From: an uncultured Eubacteriales bacterium
GTDB taxonomy: Bacteria; Bacillota; Clostridia; Christensenellales; Aristaeellaceae
DNA length: 43,575 nt
Assembly: GCA_902765305.1 (NCBI GenBank)
Contig: CACWZI010000015.1
Coordinates: 1-43,575, forward strand
Reading direction: 5' to 3'
The position numbers were made by a program, and so were the translations under genes. Below, one piece after another: positions 8,183 to 17,605 of the stretch; positions within the stretch are counted from its first letter, which is position 1, and every line of letters starts with the position of its first letter. A model generated the notes under the pieces. The model was not told where the DNA came from. It worked only from the letters and a program-made list of their open reading frames with translations, and made no database searches.

Positions 8183-9469
8183 ATGAAGAACGTGAAAGTC
8201 CTGCTGTCTGTCCTGCTGGCGCTGGCGATGCTGATCGGCGCCACCGCCGCCTTCGCCGAGGGCTTCTCCGTGGATGTGCTGGAGGTCAAGATCTGGGATA
8301 ACAACCAGCTGGCCGGCCTGCAGCAGATTGCCGACGAGTGGACCGCGCAGAGCGGCGTCAAGGTCAACATTCAGGTCGTCGACTGGGGCAACTACTGGAC
8401 CCTGCTGGAAGCCGGCGCTTCCGGCGGCGACATGCCCGACGTGTTCTGGATGCACTCCAACAATGCCGAGATGTACATGAACGCCCACAAGCTGCTGGAC
8501 CTGACCGACTACATCGCCGCCAGCGACGTGGTGAACCTGGAGAACTACTATCAGGGCATCACCGACCTGTACAGCAAGGACGGCCGCAACTACGCCGTTG
8601 CGAAGGACCATGACACCATCGCCCTTCTGTACAACAAGGCCCTCTTCGACCAGTACGGCGTGGAGTATCCCAACGACGACTGGACCTGGGAGGACTACAA
8701 GGCCGCGGCCGAGAAGATCACCGAGGCCTCCGGCGGCGAAGTCTACGGCGGCGCCTGCAACACCGGCAACAACCAGGATACCTTCTACAACATCATCTAT
8801 GATTTCGGCGGCTTCGTGATCTCCGACGACAAGAAGACCTCCGGCTGGAACGACCCGAATACCCTGAAGGCCTTCGAGTTCATGGGCACCCTGTTCAACA
8901 ACGCCTGGGCGCCCCAGCAGATGCTGGCCGAGAACGGCAAGGACCGTCTGTTCCTGAACAAGAAGATCGCCATGGACACCGAGGGCAGCTGGATGATCAG
9001 CCAGTTCTACAACGACGACAACCATGACGATTACGCTTGGGCCATGCTGCCCTACGAGGACGTGAACGGCAACGGCCAGTGCGATGCGGGCGAGCGCGTC
9101 TCCATCTACAACGGCCTGGGCTGGGCCGCCTCTGCCGACGTGAAGGATCCTGCCGCGGCCTGGAGCCTGATCGAGTGGTTCTCCAGCAAGGAGATGCAGC
9201 TGAAGCAGTCTGAGCTGGGCGTGACCATGGCCGGCTACATCGGCTGTTCCGATGCCTTTATGAACGCCTTCCCCGGCATGGACATCTCCGCCTTCCTGAA
9301 GATGGAGACCGAGGGCACCCTGGTGTTCCGTCCCTATAGCAAGTACACCTCTCGCTGGGAGGATCAGGCCACCAGCGATCTGGTCGCCGTCTGGAACGAC
9401 GCCTCCGTCATGAACGACGTCCTGAACCGCATGGCGGACGACATGAACGCCCTGCTGGCCCAGGAATAA
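8183..9469 (+). CDS. sugar ABC transporter extracellular binding protein (family 1)
   Basis: A 428-residue secreted binding protein. The signal peptide is residues 1-25, ending ATAAFA-EG, with no lipobox Cys, which is unusual if the host is a Gram-positive. The mature protein has the family-1 pattern: LEVKIWDNNQL start, GGDMPDVFWMHSN near residue 85, and W/DW-rich middle (DDWTWEDYKAAAEKI). It captures the oligosaccharide for the two permeases that follow. Given the GH36 and GH4 enzymes next door, raffinose-, melibiose- or galactooligosaccharide-type sugars are the likely ligands (inference). AAGGAGG precedes the ATG. Confidence 0.92.
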   Translation: MKNVKVLLSVLLALAMLIGATAAFAEGFSVDVLEVKIWDNNQLAGLQQIADEWTAQSGVKVNIQVVDWGNYWTLLEAGASGGDMPDVFWMHSNNAEMYMNAHKLLDLTDYIAASDVVNLENYYQGITDLYSKDGRNYAVAKDHDTIALLYNKALFDQYGVEYPNDDWTWEDYKAAAEKITEASGGEVYGGACNTGNNQDTFYNIIYDFGGFVISDDKKTSGWNDPNTLKAFEFMGTLFNNAWAPQQMLAENGKDRLFLNKKIAMDTEGSWMISQFYNDDNHDDYAWAMLPYEDVNGNGQCDAGERVSIYNGLGWAASADVKDPAAAWSLIEWFSSKEMQLKQSELGVTMAGYIGCSDAFMNAFPGMDISAFLKMETEGTLVFRPYSKYTSRWEDQATSDLVAVWNDASVMNDVLNRMADDMNALLAQE

Positions 9470-9481
9470 TTCCCCTGAACC

Positions 9482-9513
9482 ATACGCCCAAGGCCCATGG
9501 GCCTTGGGCGTAT
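9482..9513 (+). terminator. 32-bp perfect palindrome between binding protein and permease genes
   Basis: The sequence is self-complementary over 32 bp centred on CCCATGGG and has no U-run. In such operons an intercistronic hairpin commonly protects the upstream mRNA or partly terminates, giving more binding protein than permease; that role here is inference. Confidence 0.6.
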
Positions 9514-9543
9514 CCACATTCCAGAGAATAGGAGGTTTGGTTC

Positions 9544-10440
9544 ATGGCAACGACGAAACGCAAGATGACGCCCAGTCAGAAGAGCCAGGCCAAATGGGGG
9601 CTGGCTTTTGTCGCCCCGACCATGATCGGTCTGATCGTATTGAACTTTTATCCGATCTTCAATACCGTCTATCAGTCCTTCTTTAAGACCGGCGACTTCG
9701 GCATGGGCAACATCTTCGTGGGTCTTCAGAACTATGCCACGGTGCTCAAGGGCGGCGAATTCTGGAGCAGCCTGCTGAACACCTTCAAGTATGCCCTGAT
9801 CGAGGTGCCCTTCTCGGTGTGCTTCGCGCTGCTGCTGGCCGTGTTCCTCAACCGCAAGATCGCCTTCCGCGGCTTCTACCGCACCGTGTTCTTCCTGCCC
9901 ATGGTGGCGGCTCCGGCGGCCATCGCCATGGTGTGGCGCTTCCTGTATAACCAGCAATTCGGACTGATCAACAACGTGTTCCACACCACCACAGCGTGGA
10001 TCTCCGACCCGAAGATCGCCTGGATCTCTCTGGGCATCATTGGCGTGTGGAGCGTCGTGGGCTACAACATGATCCTGCTGATCGCGGGTCTCCAGGAAAT
10101 CCCCCATGATTACTACGAGGCCGCTGAGATCGACGGCGCCACCGGTATCAAGCAGTTCTTCCGCATCACGATACCGCTGCTGAGCCCCACGATCTTCTTC
10201 ATCCTCCAGACCCGCATCATCGGCGCGCTGCAGCAGTTCGACCTGATCTTCATGATGATGGACCGGTCCAACCCGGCGCTGCCCAAGACCCAGACGGTGG
10301 TCTATTACTTCTACGTCAACGCCTTCCAGTACAACAACCGCGGCCTGGGCGCAGCCATCGTGCTGTGCATGCTGGTGCTCATCATGATGATCACCTGGGT
10401 GCTGCAGAGGACGGAGAAGTACTGGGTCTTCTACAACTGA
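9544..10440 (+). CDS. sugar ABC transporter permease, MalF/MsmF-like
   Basis: A 298-residue inner-membrane permease with six hydrophobic segments (first at about residues 20-40). The EAA loop YYEAAEIDGATGIKQFFRIT, near residues 195-215, is the docking site for the ATPase. Typical members pair with a MalG-like partner, encoded 16 bases downstream. AGGAGG nine bases before the ATG supports the start. No ATPase is encoded in the immediate operon; the MsmK-like protein at 16280 probably energises it. Confidence 0.93.
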   Translation: MATTKRKMTPSQKSQAKWGLAFVAPTMIGLIVLNFYPIFNTVYQSFFKTGDFGMGNIFVGLQNYATVLKGGEFWSSLLNTFKYALIEVPFSVCFALLLAVFLNRKIAFRGFYRTVFFLPMVAAPAAIAMVWRFLYNQQFGLINNVFHTTTAWISDPKIAWISLGIIGVWSVVGYNMILLIAGLQEIPHDYYEAAEIDGATGIKQFFRITIPLLSPTIFFILQTRIIGALQQFDLIFMMMDRSNPALPKTQTVVYYFYVNAFQYNNRGLGAAIVLCMLVLIMMITWVLQRTEKYWVFYN

Positions 10441-10456
10441 GAAGGGAGGGGCGCAA

Positions 10457-11296
10457 ATGGAAAGCTACAAGGCCAAAAAAGCGCTGACCCAGGGACTGAT
10501 CCACCTGTTCCTGATCGTGTTTACCATCACCATGCTGGTGCCCTTCCTGTGGATGGTGCTCACCGCATTCAAGACCCAGTCGGAATCCACCGCCATCGAT
10601 CCCTTCGTCATACTGCCGTCTACCTGGCACTTTGACAACTTCGTGACGGTGTGGAACAGCTACAACTTCCTGCTACTGTACAAGAACACGCTGCTGATGA
10701 TCTTCTTCCGCGTCCTCTGCGCGGTGCTGACCGCAACCATGGCGGGCTACGCCTTCGGACGGCTGGAGTTCCCGGGCAAGAAATTCCTGTTCGCGCTGGT
10801 GCTGATCCAGATGATGGTGCCCGGACAGATATTCATCATCCCCCAGTACATCATGGTCAGCAAGCTGAAGTGGATCAACACCATCGCCGGCCTGGTGTTC
10901 CCCGGCGCGGTGACCGCCTTCGGCACCTTCCTGCTCAAGCAGGGCTACCAGGGCCTGCCAAAGGATCTGGAGGAGGCGGCGTCCATCGACGGCTGCAACA
11001 TTGGCCAGCAGTTCCTGGTCATCATGATGCCGCTGACCCGCTCCTCGATGGTGTCCCTGGGCATCTTTACCGCGGTGTTCGCGTTCAAGGACCTGATGTG
11101 GCCCATGATCGTCTGCTCCGACGCCAAGAGTACCACGCTGTCGGCCGGCCTGGCCAAGATGCAGGGCCAGTTCTCCAGCAATTTCCCGCAGCTGATGGCA
11201 GCGGCGACCATGGCCTGTCTGCCGATGATCGTGCTGTACCTGATCTTCCAGAAGCAGTTCGTCGAGGGCATCGCCACCTCCGGCGGCAAGCTGTAA
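10457..11296 (+). CDS. sugar ABC transporter permease, MalG/MsmG-like
   Basis: A 279-residue permease with six hydrophobic segments. The EAA loop LEEAASIDGCNIGQQFLVIM is near residues 170-190, followed by the proline-containing P-L-T-R of the coupling helix. It forms the translocation pore with the preceding MalF-like protein. GGGAGGGG before the ATG supports the start. The gap to the AraC gene is about 106 bases and has no evident terminator, so the regulator is probably co-transcribed. Confidence 0.93.
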   Translation: MESYKAKKALTQGLIHLFLIVFTITMLVPFLWMVLTAFKTQSESTAIDPFVILPSTWHFDNFVTVWNSYNFLLLYKNTLLMIFFRVLCAVLTATMAGYAFGRLEFPGKKFLFALVLIQMMVPGQIFIIPQYIMVSKLKWINTIAGLVFPGAVTAFGTFLLKQGYQGLPKDLEEAASIDGCNIGQQFLVIMMPLTRSSMVSLGIFTAVFAFKDLMWPMIVCSDAKSTTLSAGLAKMQGQFSSNFPQLMAAATMACLPMIVLYLIFQKQFVEGIATSGGKL

Positions 11297-11402
11297 TGAA
11301 TCAAGGGTCGGTTTGGACGGGGCACCGCTTTGCCGACGCTCCGTCCGACCCGCATTGGCCGAGACGGACAAGTGGCGTCTTTCCAATGAGGGAGGATATC
11401 GC

Positions 11403-12332
11403 ATGAGTCCAAGAAACTACAGTGAAACCTCCGCCTATCGGGTATTGGTGGAACACAGCCCCAGGCACAGCGACGAGCTGTATATGACCATGTGCGGCAT
11501 TGAGCAGTGCCGCGCGGACAAGGAGCGGGAATCCCGGGTGCGCGACGGCTTCCACCTTCATGCCATCCTCTCCGGCTGCGGGAGGCTGGAGACGGCGAAG
11601 GGATCGGCAAGCCTGCGCGAGGGACAGCTCTTCCTGATCAAGCCGGGGGAGAAGATCACCTATTATCCCGACCCCCAAAACCCATGGGCATATTGCTGGA
11701 TGTCCTTCGGCGGCGCGCGGGCCGGCGCGCTGATGTGGGAGGCGGGCTTTGTGGAGGGCGTATATCACCTCGAGAGCCATGTGGACGTGTCCAAGTTCTA
11801 CCAGCTGTGCAATGCGGCGCTGGATACGCCACAGCTGACCGAGGCGGCGTCGATCAGGCGGCTCGGCCTGACGCTCCAGTATATCGCCACGGCCATAGAA
11901 TCCTCCGAGCGCGCGCACAGCAACCGCAGCCGGAGGGGACACCGGCCGCTGTACAACAAACAGGACTACATTCGCTACGCGATCGACTTCTTTGACCACA
12001 ACTATTCAAATATCGCGCTGACAGACGTATCCAACTATCTGGGCATCAATTACAACTATTTTTCCTCGATATTCAAGCAGAGCCAGGGCATATCGCCCAA
12101 TGAATACCTTCTGAGGGTGCGCATGCGCCAAGCGAGCCAGATGCTGGTGAACCTGACGATGGACGTACAGACCATCGCGAATTACGTGGGCTATGCGGAT
12201 TCACTGACCTTCTCCAAGGCGTTCAAGCGTTTTTTCAGCGTCAGTCCCAAGTTTTACCGGGAGATGCCGCCGGAGGAGAGGCCGGTTTTCGATACAGTTA
12301 TCCAAAACAGAAGAAACGACAGGCAGGAGTAG
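11403..12332 (+). CDS. AraC-family transcriptional regulator (MsmR-like)
   Basis: A 309-residue regulator. Residues 1 to about 150 form a cupin sugar-sensing domain (FHLHAILSGCGRLE, then LREGQLFLIKPGE). Residues about 195-295 hold two AraC helix-turn-helix units, with TDVSNYLGINYNYFSSIFKQ as the first and VQTIANYVGYADSLTFSKAFKRFFSVSP as the second. It likely activates the surrounding locus when its sugar is bound. GGAGG nine bases before the ATG at 11403 sets the start. Six bases separate it from the GH36 gene. Confidence 0.92.
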   Translation: MSPRNYSETSAYRVLVEHSPRHSDELYMTMCGIEQCRADKERESRVRDGFHLHAILSGCGRLETAKGSASLREGQLFLIKPGEKITYYPDPQNPWAYCWMSFGGARAGALMWEAGFVEGVYHLESHVDVSKFYQLCNAALDTPQLTEAASIRRLGLTLQYIATAIESSERAHSNRSRRGHRPLYNKQDYIRYAIDFFDHNYSNIALTDVSNYLGINYNYFSSIFKQSQGISPNEYLLRVRMRQASQMLVNLTMDVQTIANYVGYADSLTFSKAFKRFFSVSPKFYREMPPEERPVFDTVIQNRRNDRQE

Positions 12333-12338
12333 ACGAGC

Positions 12339-14606
12339 ATGTCTATACAGTTTGACCCGCAGGATAAAACCATTACGCTGCATACCCGCCAGACCACCTA
12401 CCAGATGCAGATCTCCGATACCGGCCATGTGCTGCACCTGTACTATGGACGCAGGATCGACGGTATGTGCCTGGACTATCTGCACATCCTGACGGATTGC
12501 GGCTTTTCGCCGAACTGCTATGAAAACCGCCTGCGCCGCCAGGTCTCCCAGGACATACTGCCGTTGGAGTATTCCGCCGCGGGCTGCGGCGATTACCGGG
12601 TGCCCGCGCTGGAATGCGTCAGCGCCCAGGGCATTACCGGCGCGGACCTGCGGTATGTCCGCCACGAAATCACCGGGGGGAAGTATCGCCTGCCCGGCTT
12701 GCCCGCCGCCTTTGCGGGGGAGGGCGAGGCGCAGACGCTGTCCCTGGTGCTGGCCGATCAGGCCACGGGCCTGGAGGCCGAGCTGCTCTACGGCGTCTTT
12801 GAAGCGGCGGACATGATCACCCGGGCCGCGGTGTTCCACAACCGTGGGAAGGCGGCGATCCGCCTGGACCGGGCGTCCAGCCTGTGCCTGGATATTCCGT
12901 TCGATGGAGATTGGGACCTGCTGCACTTCCACGGGCGGCACTGCATGGAGCGCATGCCCGAGCGCGTGAGGCTCATGCACGGCATACAGTCCGTCTCAAG
13001 CCGCCGGGGCGCGTCCAGTCACCACCACAATCCCTTCGCGGTGCTGATGGCCTCTGACGCCACCCGGACGCAGGGCGCGTGCATCGGCGTCATGCCGGTG
13101 TACAGCGGGAACCACCGCACGGACATCGAGGTGAACCAGGCGAACGCGATCCGCGTCGTCAGCGGCCTCGGGGGCGACCTGTTCAGCTGGCAGCTGGAGC
13201 CCGGCGACAGCTTCCATGCGCCGGAGGTCATACTGTGCCACACCGACGGGGGGCTCGAGGACCTGACCCACCGCTATCACGCCTTCCTGAACCGGCACGT
13301 CATCCGCAGCCCCTGGAGGGACCGCGTGCGGCCGCTGCTGATCAACAGCTGGGAGGCCATGACCTGTGACTTCGACGCTGAAAAGGTGCTGAAATTCGCC
13401 GGGGAGGCCGCCAGGCTGGGCGTCGAAATGGTCGTGCTGGACGACGGCTGGTTTGGCACCAGGGACGACGACAACGCGGGCCTGGGCGACTGGTGGGCCA
13501 ACGAAAAGAAGCTGCCCGGGGGCATACGGCCGCTGTCCGACGTCATCCACGGGATGGGATTGAAATTTGGGCTCTGGATCGAGCCGGAGATGGTCAACGA
13601 GAACAGCGACCTCTACCGCGCCCACCCTGAGTGGGTGCTGGCGGTGCCCGGCAGGAAGCCGGTGATGGCCCGAAACCAGCTGGTGCTGGACATGGGCAAC
13701 CCGGCGGTGGTGGCGCATCTGTACGGCGTGTTTTCCGCGCTGATCCGGGAAAACGGCATCGATTACATCAAGTGGGACATGAACCGCAACATCGCGGATG
13801 CCCACAGCGCCGCGCTGCCGCCCCACCGGCAGCTGGAGGCGAGCCACCGCTACATGCTGGGCGTCTACGGGCTGCTGGATCGACTCACCGGCGAATTCCC
13901 GGAGGTGCTGTTCGAGAACTGCGCGGGCGGCGGGGGCCGCTTCGACGCGGGCATGCTCTATTATACGCCCCAGATCTGGTGCAGCGACGATTCCGACGCC
14001 ATTGAGCGGCTGACCATCCAGGCGGGCACTGCCGTCGGCTATCCCGTCGGCACGATGGGGGCCCACGTCTCCATCTGCCCCAACCAGCAGACCGGGCGCA
14101 CCGTGCCCTTTGGCACCCGGGCCATCGTCGCCATGAGCGGCACCTTTGGATATGAGCTGGACCCGGCGCAGCTGTCGGAGGCGGAGAAGCGGCAGATGCG
14201 CGTCCTGGCGGAGCGGTACCGTCGCTTCTACGACGTGATCCATCGGGGCCTGTATTATCAACTCGCCGATCCCGGCGAGCGGGGGGATTTCGCCGCCTGG
14301 GCCTTTGTGGCCGCAGACGGCGGGCAGGCGCTTTTGAACCTGGTGGTGACCCGCACCCACGCCAACACCCACGGCATCCACCTGAGGCTTCGGGGCCTGG
14401 ACCCTGAGGCGCAATACCGCCTGGCGGAGCTGATCGTTGAGGGCTGCGACCGGCCGGACGGGGAATACCTGGGCGGCGCAGGCCTTGAAGGGCGTGTTTT
14501 TACCGGAGCGGGTCTGATGTACGCGGGGCTCACGTTGCCGCCCATGCGGGGCGATTATCCCGGCGTCCAGCTGCTGCTCGAACGGATGGACGCGGAGGCG
14601 CTTTGA
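12339..14606 (+). CDS. GH36 alpha-galactosidase
   Basis: A 755-residue cytoplasmic retaining alpha-galactosidase that removes galactose from raffinose, stachyose or melibiose. An N-terminal beta-sandwich is followed by a TIM barrel (about 330-660) and a C-terminal beta domain. DDGWFG near 368 opens the barrel; KWDMNRN places the nucleophile at Asp480, and CSDDSDA the acid/base at about Asp550, positions close to those of characterised Lactobacillus/Geobacillus GH36 enzymes. CAGGGGRFD lies between. No signal peptide is seen, so the sugar is hydrolysed after import. Confidence 0.95.
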   Translation: MSIQFDPQDKTITLHTRQTTYQMQISDTGHVLHLYYGRRIDGMCLDYLHILTDCGFSPNCYENRLRRQVSQDILPLEYSAAGCGDYRVPALECVSAQGITGADLRYVRHEITGGKYRLPGLPAAFAGEGEAQTLSLVLADQATGLEAELLYGVFEAADMITRAAVFHNRGKAAIRLDRASSLCLDIPFDGDWDLLHFHGRHCMERMPERVRLMHGIQSVSSRRGASSHHHNPFAVLMASDATRTQGACIGVMPVYSGNHRTDIEVNQANAIRVVSGLGGDLFSWQLEPGDSFHAPEVILCHTDGGLEDLTHRYHAFLNRHVIRSPWRDRVRPLLINSWEAMTCDFDAEKVLKFAGEAARLGVEMVVLDDGWFGTRDDDNAGLGDWWANEKKLPGGIRPLSDVIHGMGLKFGLWIEPEMVNENSDLYRAHPEWVLAVPGRKPVMARNQLVLDMGNPAVVAHLYGVFSALIRENGIDYIKWDMNRNIADAHSAALPPHRQLEASHRYMLGVYGLLDRLTGEFPEVLFENCAGGGGRFDAGMLYYTPQIWCSDDSDAIERLTIQAGTAVGYPVGTMGAHVSICPNQQTGRTVPFGTRAIVAMSGTFGYELDPAQLSEAEKRQMRVLAERYRRFYDVIHRGLYYQLADPGERGDFAAWAFVAADGGQALLNLVVTRTHANTHGIHLRLRGLDPEAQYRLAELIVEGCDRPDGEYLGGAGLEGRVFTGAGLMYAGLTLPPMRGDYPGVQLLLERMDAEAL

Positions 14607-14607
14607 T

Positions 14608-15294
14608 ATGCGAACACTGCCCCAATGGTATCGTGACGAGCGGGAGAAGCTCAGAGGCTACGGCCTGCGGGCCCGACTCAAATACATCTGGCAGTACTAC
14701 CGGCTGTGGATCATCGGCATCGCCTTCGCGGTGGGCTTCGTCGGCTACGCCGTCTGGAATTACGTCACGGTGCCGGGAGACATTCACTTTTACGGCATAC
14801 TCTCCAACACCTACGCCCAGCTGGGGAAGGACTCTGATTTTTACAACGGGTTCGTCGAGGCGGCGGGTTACGACCTGAAGACGGGCGTGGTGGAGATCGA
14901 CTGCGCGAATTACTGCAAGCCCTCCGGGCGCGTGATCGGCAACAACTACTACGAGAAGCTGATCTCGATGCTGGACGGCGGTGTGGACGACGTGTGGATC
15001 GCCGGGGCCGAGGACGTGATCGCCATTGGCGAGGCCGGCCGATTGATGGATCTGAACGGTGACGCGATGGCGTCGATCCGGGAAAAGTACGCCGACCGGT
15101 TCATCTACTGCACGCCGCTGGATGAGAGCTACAGCGATCAGCCCGTGCCCATAGGCATCGACCTGGCGGGTACGGCGCTGACCGGGGAATACAGCGCCTA
15201 TCCGGAGGGCGCGGCGCTGGCCGTCAACGCCAGCACGCAGCGACCGGAGCAGGTACTCGTCTTCCTGGACTATCTGTTTGCGTATGAGGGGTGA
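14608..15294 (+). CDS. single-pass membrane protein of unknown function in the galactoside operon
   Basis: A 228-residue protein. A basic, aromatic N-terminus (WYRDEREKLRGYG...) leads to one membrane segment at about residues 28-48; the rest, beginning GDIHFYGILSNTYAQLG, is predicted outside and has a mixed alpha/beta look. No family motif is recognised. The gene starts one base after the GH36 stop and is seven bases before the DUF624 gene, so it is tightly coupled to sugar uptake. An accessory role for the transporter is a guess. Confidence 0.6.
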   Translation: MRTLPQWYRDEREKLRGYGLRARLKYIWQYYRLWIIGIAFAVGFVGYAVWNYVTVPGDIHFYGILSNTYAQLGKDSDFYNGFVEAAGYDLKTGVVEIDCANYCKPSGRVIGNNYYEKLISMLDGGVDDVWIAGAEDVIAIGEAGRLMDLNGDAMASIREKYADRFIYCTPLDESYSDQPVPIGIDLAGTALTGEYSAYPEGAALAVNASTQRPEQVLVFLDYLFAYEG

Positions 15295-15300
15295 AGCGAA

Positions 15301-16062
15301 TTGCAGCGGTTGCTCAAGCTGTTCAGCGAGGACAGCGCCCTTGGGCGCTTCCTGAACCGGCTGTACGTCATCATCGTCTCCAATCTGCTGTTCGTGCTGG
15401 CCAGCCTGCCGGTGGCGACCATCGGCGCGGGGCTTTCTGCGCTGAACTACACGCTGATGAAATACCGCCGCGGCGACAGGCATTTCAAGGTGACGTCGAT
15501 GTTCTGGCGGGGCTTCAGGGAGTCCTTCGGGAAGGCGACGGTCTGCTTTGTGGTCTATGTGTTGCTGATGCTCGTACAGCTGCTTGAGATCAGTTGGTGC
15601 AGGCAGTTCACCGGCCCGGTAGCGCTGTTCCAGTACGCGCTGATCGGCCTGATGGCGCTGGAGACCATCGTGGCGGTCTACCTGTTTCCGGTGATCGCGG
15701 CCTTCAAGGGCGGCATCGGCGAGCTTTTGAAAAACGCGCTGTACTTCGCCTTCAGCAAGCCCCACTGCATGCTGGCCTGCGTGGCGCTGTACGTTGTGCC
15801 GCTGGCGGCGACCTACGCTTCCATCAAATACCTGCCCCTGTGGGCCTTCCTGTGGCTGATGTTCGGGTTCGCGCTGATCGTCTGGCTGGCCAGCGGCATC
15901 ATGCTGAAGCAATTCATACCCTTCCTGCCGGAGGTGGACATCTGCGGCGACATCATCGAGCCGGGGCAGGCGGACGACCCCAACATCATGGTGGGCGAGG
16001 ACGATTCCGGGGACGATGCGGACGAGAACACGCTCCGGGAAATGATGAAATACGGGCTGTAG
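15301..16062 (+). CDS. DUF624 (YesL-like) membrane protein
   Basis: A 253-residue integral membrane protein of the YesL/DUF624 family, with about five hydrophobic segments and the conserved opening FLNRLYVIIVSNLLFVLASLP then GAGLSALNYTLMK. Family members are almost always beside sugar ABC transporter genes, as here, but their job is not established. The last 40 residues are acidic and cytoplasmic-looking. The start is TTG at 15301, preceded by GAGGGG; no ATG fits the conserved N-terminus. Confidence 0.85.
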   Translation: MQRLLKLFSEDSALGRFLNRLYVIIVSNLLFVLASLPVATIGAGLSALNYTLMKYRRGDRHFKVTSMFWRGFRESFGKATVCFVVYVLLMLVQLLEISWCRQFTGPVALFQYALIGLMALETIVAVYLFPVIAAFKGGIGELLKNALYFAFSKPHCMLACVALYVVPLAATYASIKYLPLWAFLWLMFGFALIVWLASGIMLKQFIPFLPEVDICGDIIEPGQADDPNIMVGEDDSGDDADENTLREMMKYGL

Positions 16063-16079
16063 ATTTCAATTCTGAATCC

Positions 16080-16097
16080 AAGGGACAGGCGTCCCTT
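16080..16097 (+). terminator. short stem-loop after the DUF624 gene
   Basis: AAGGGAC (16080-16086) pairs with 16091-16097 around AGGC, followed by TGAATAAATG. Weak as a terminator; it may reduce read-through into the msmK leader. Confidence 0.4.
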
Positions 16098-16279
16098 TGA
16101 ATAAATGGCGTCCGCCTACTCCACGCAAATAGGCTGGCGTACATGCGAAAAGGAGGTTAACCCATCCCGCAGGGCCCGCGGTGCGGCAGTGTGGAGACCT
16201 GTCGTAATATGGTTCACCGAGAAGAACACGGTGACATGAGGACGCGGCAAAGGACCGCCGCGTTCAGGGCTGTAACGCA
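16098..16279 (+). promoter_or_regulatory. structured leader upstream of the MsmK-like gene
   Basis: No gene is supported in this 182-bp stretch. A strong Shine-Dalgarno AAAAGGAGG at 16149-16157 has no ATG, GTG or TTG at proper distance. Two hairpins follow: TCACCG/CGGTGA (16214-16219 with 16229-16234) and ACGCGGC/GCCGCGT (16242-16248 with 16257-16263). The msmK ATG itself lacks a good ribosome site. No promoter could be placed with confidence. Confidence 0.4.
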
Positions 16280-17434
16280 ATGGCAGAGGTCATCATCAAG
16301 AACATGAAGAAGGTTTACGGCGGCAAGACGACGGCAGTACACGACGTCAACCTGCACATCAAGGACAAGGAGTTTATTGTGCTGGTCGGTCCCTCCGGCT
16401 GCGGCAAGTCCACCACGCTGCGCATGGTCGCCGGCCTGGAGGACATCACCGACGGCGAGCTGTACATCGACGGCAAGCTGTGCAACGACATCGCCCCCAA
16501 GGATCGCGACATCGCCATGGTCTTCCAGAATTACGCCCTCTATCCCCACATGTCCGTCTACGACAACATGGCGTTTGCCATGAAGATGAAGAAGGTGCCT
16601 CAGGACCAGATCGACAAAAAGGTGCGCGAGGTGGCCAAGGTGCTGGACATTACCCAGTACCTGGAGCGCAAGCCCAAGGCCCTCTCCGGCGGCCAGAGGC
16701 AGCGCGTGGCCATCGGCCGCGCCATGGTGCGCGACCCGAAGGTGTTCCTGATGGACGAGCCCCTCTCCAACCTGGACGCCAAGCTGCGCAACCAGATGCG
16801 TGCCGAGATCATCAAGCTGCGCCAGAGCATCAACACCACCTTCATGTACGTTACCCACGACCAGACCGAGGCCATGACCCTGGGCGACCGTATCGTCATC
16901 ATGAAGGACGGCTACGTCAACCAGATCGGCGCGCCTCAGGACCTGTACAACAAGCCCGTGAACCTGTTCGTGGCCGGCTTCATCGGCATGCCGGTGATGA
17001 ACTTCTTCGACGGCTCAAAGCTGCTGCTGGAGAACGGCAGGTATTACGCCCGGATCCACAATGCGAAATTTGAGCTCAGCGAGTTCCAGCAGAAGGCGCT
17101 GAAGGCCAACAACCAACAGCCCTGCGACATCATCGCAGGCATCCGTCCCTGCCACATACTGCTGGACGAGGGCGAGCTCACCGCGAAGGTGGAAGTCTCC
17201 GAGATGCTGGGCAACGAGGTCAACCTGCACACCGACTGCGAGGGCGACCATGTGGTCATGGTTATCCCCACGATGAACCTGGAGACCGACGTCAGCATGG
17301 GCAAGACCATCCGCTTCTCCACCCAGCCCAGGCTGATCCAGCTGTTCGACAAACAGACCCAGAACAACCTGATCTGGTTCGACGAGGCCTCCGCGAAGGC
17401 CAACGCGCCGGTTTGCAGGGAATATAACTTCTGA
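16280..17434 (+). CDS. msmK: sugar ABC transporter ATPase, MsmK/UgpC/MalK type
   Basis: A 384-residue cytoplasmic ATPase. Walker [10 protein letters not shown] is at 37-45, the signature LSGGQ at 135-139, Walker B FLMDEP with Asp159-Glu160, and the switch His in YVTHDQTEA near 193. Residues about 240-370 form the TOBE/regulatory domain of the MalK class. In many Firmicutes one such ATPase powers several sugar importers; its own leader and distance from the permeases fit a shared role, although it sits in this locus. The start is by family alignment ([15 protein letters not shown]), since the ribosome site is weak. Confidence 0.93.
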   Translation: MAEVIIKNMKKVYGGKTTAVHDVNLHIKDKEFIVLVGPSGCGKSTTLRMVAGLEDITDGELYIDGKLCNDIAPKDRDIAMVFQNYALYPHMSVYDNMAFAMKMKKVPQDQIDKKVREVAKVLDITQYLERKPKALSGGQRQRVAIGRAMVRDPKVFLMDEPLSNLDAKLRNQMRAEIIKLRQSINTTFMYVTHDQTEAMTLGDRIVIMKDGYVNQIGAPQDLYNKPVNLFVAGFIGMPVMNFFDGSKLLLENGRYYARIHNAKFELSEFQQKALKANNQQPCDIIAGIRPCHILLDEGELTAKVEVSEMLGNEVNLHTDCEGDHVVMVIPTMNLETDVSMGKTIRFSTQPRLIQLFDKQTQNNLIWFDEASAKANAPVCREYNF

Positions 17435-17559
17435 TCGCTGCGTGAATTTGAACAGCGCCGCATAGCGCGGCGGCAGGGGCGTCGTTGAGGCGCCTGCCCG
17501 GGGCGTTTCGCTGTGGACTTCCCGGCGGGCGACGAAACGCCGCCCCTGCGTGTCTGATG
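17435..17559. other. spacer with imperfect GC-rich hairpins after msmK
   Basis: No gene. GGCGTTTCG (17502-17510) pairs with 17533-17541 and flanking GGCAGGGGCG-type segments can extend pairing. It probably terminates the msmK transcript before the promoter at 17560. Confidence 0.4.
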
Positions 17560-17588
17560 TTGAAATTGAGCCAGTTACAATGTATAAT
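17560..17588 (+). promoter_or_regulatory. near-consensus sigma-A promoter of the GH gene at 17606
   Basis: -35 TTGAAA (17560-17565), 17-bp spacer, -10 TATAAT (17583-17588). The expected transcript start, about 17595, falls inside the Shine-Dalgarno GGGGGAG and only about 11 bases from the ATG, or two from an in-frame GTG. Confidence 0.75.
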
Positions 17589-17605
17589 ACGGGGGAGTGC
17601 GCGAT

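Noticed and set aside
12996-14414. Long minus-strand frame opposite GH36
   Set aside because: Antisense shadow of a complete glycosidase with intact catalytic motifs.
16200-16270. tRNA or known riboswitch in the msmK leader
   Set aside because: GGTTCACC resembles a T-arm piece, but no cloverleaf or known aptamer core could be built.
16208-16306. Small gene starting at ATG 16208
   Set aside because: No ribosome site at proper distance, overlaps msmK in another frame, and the product is low-complexity and charged.
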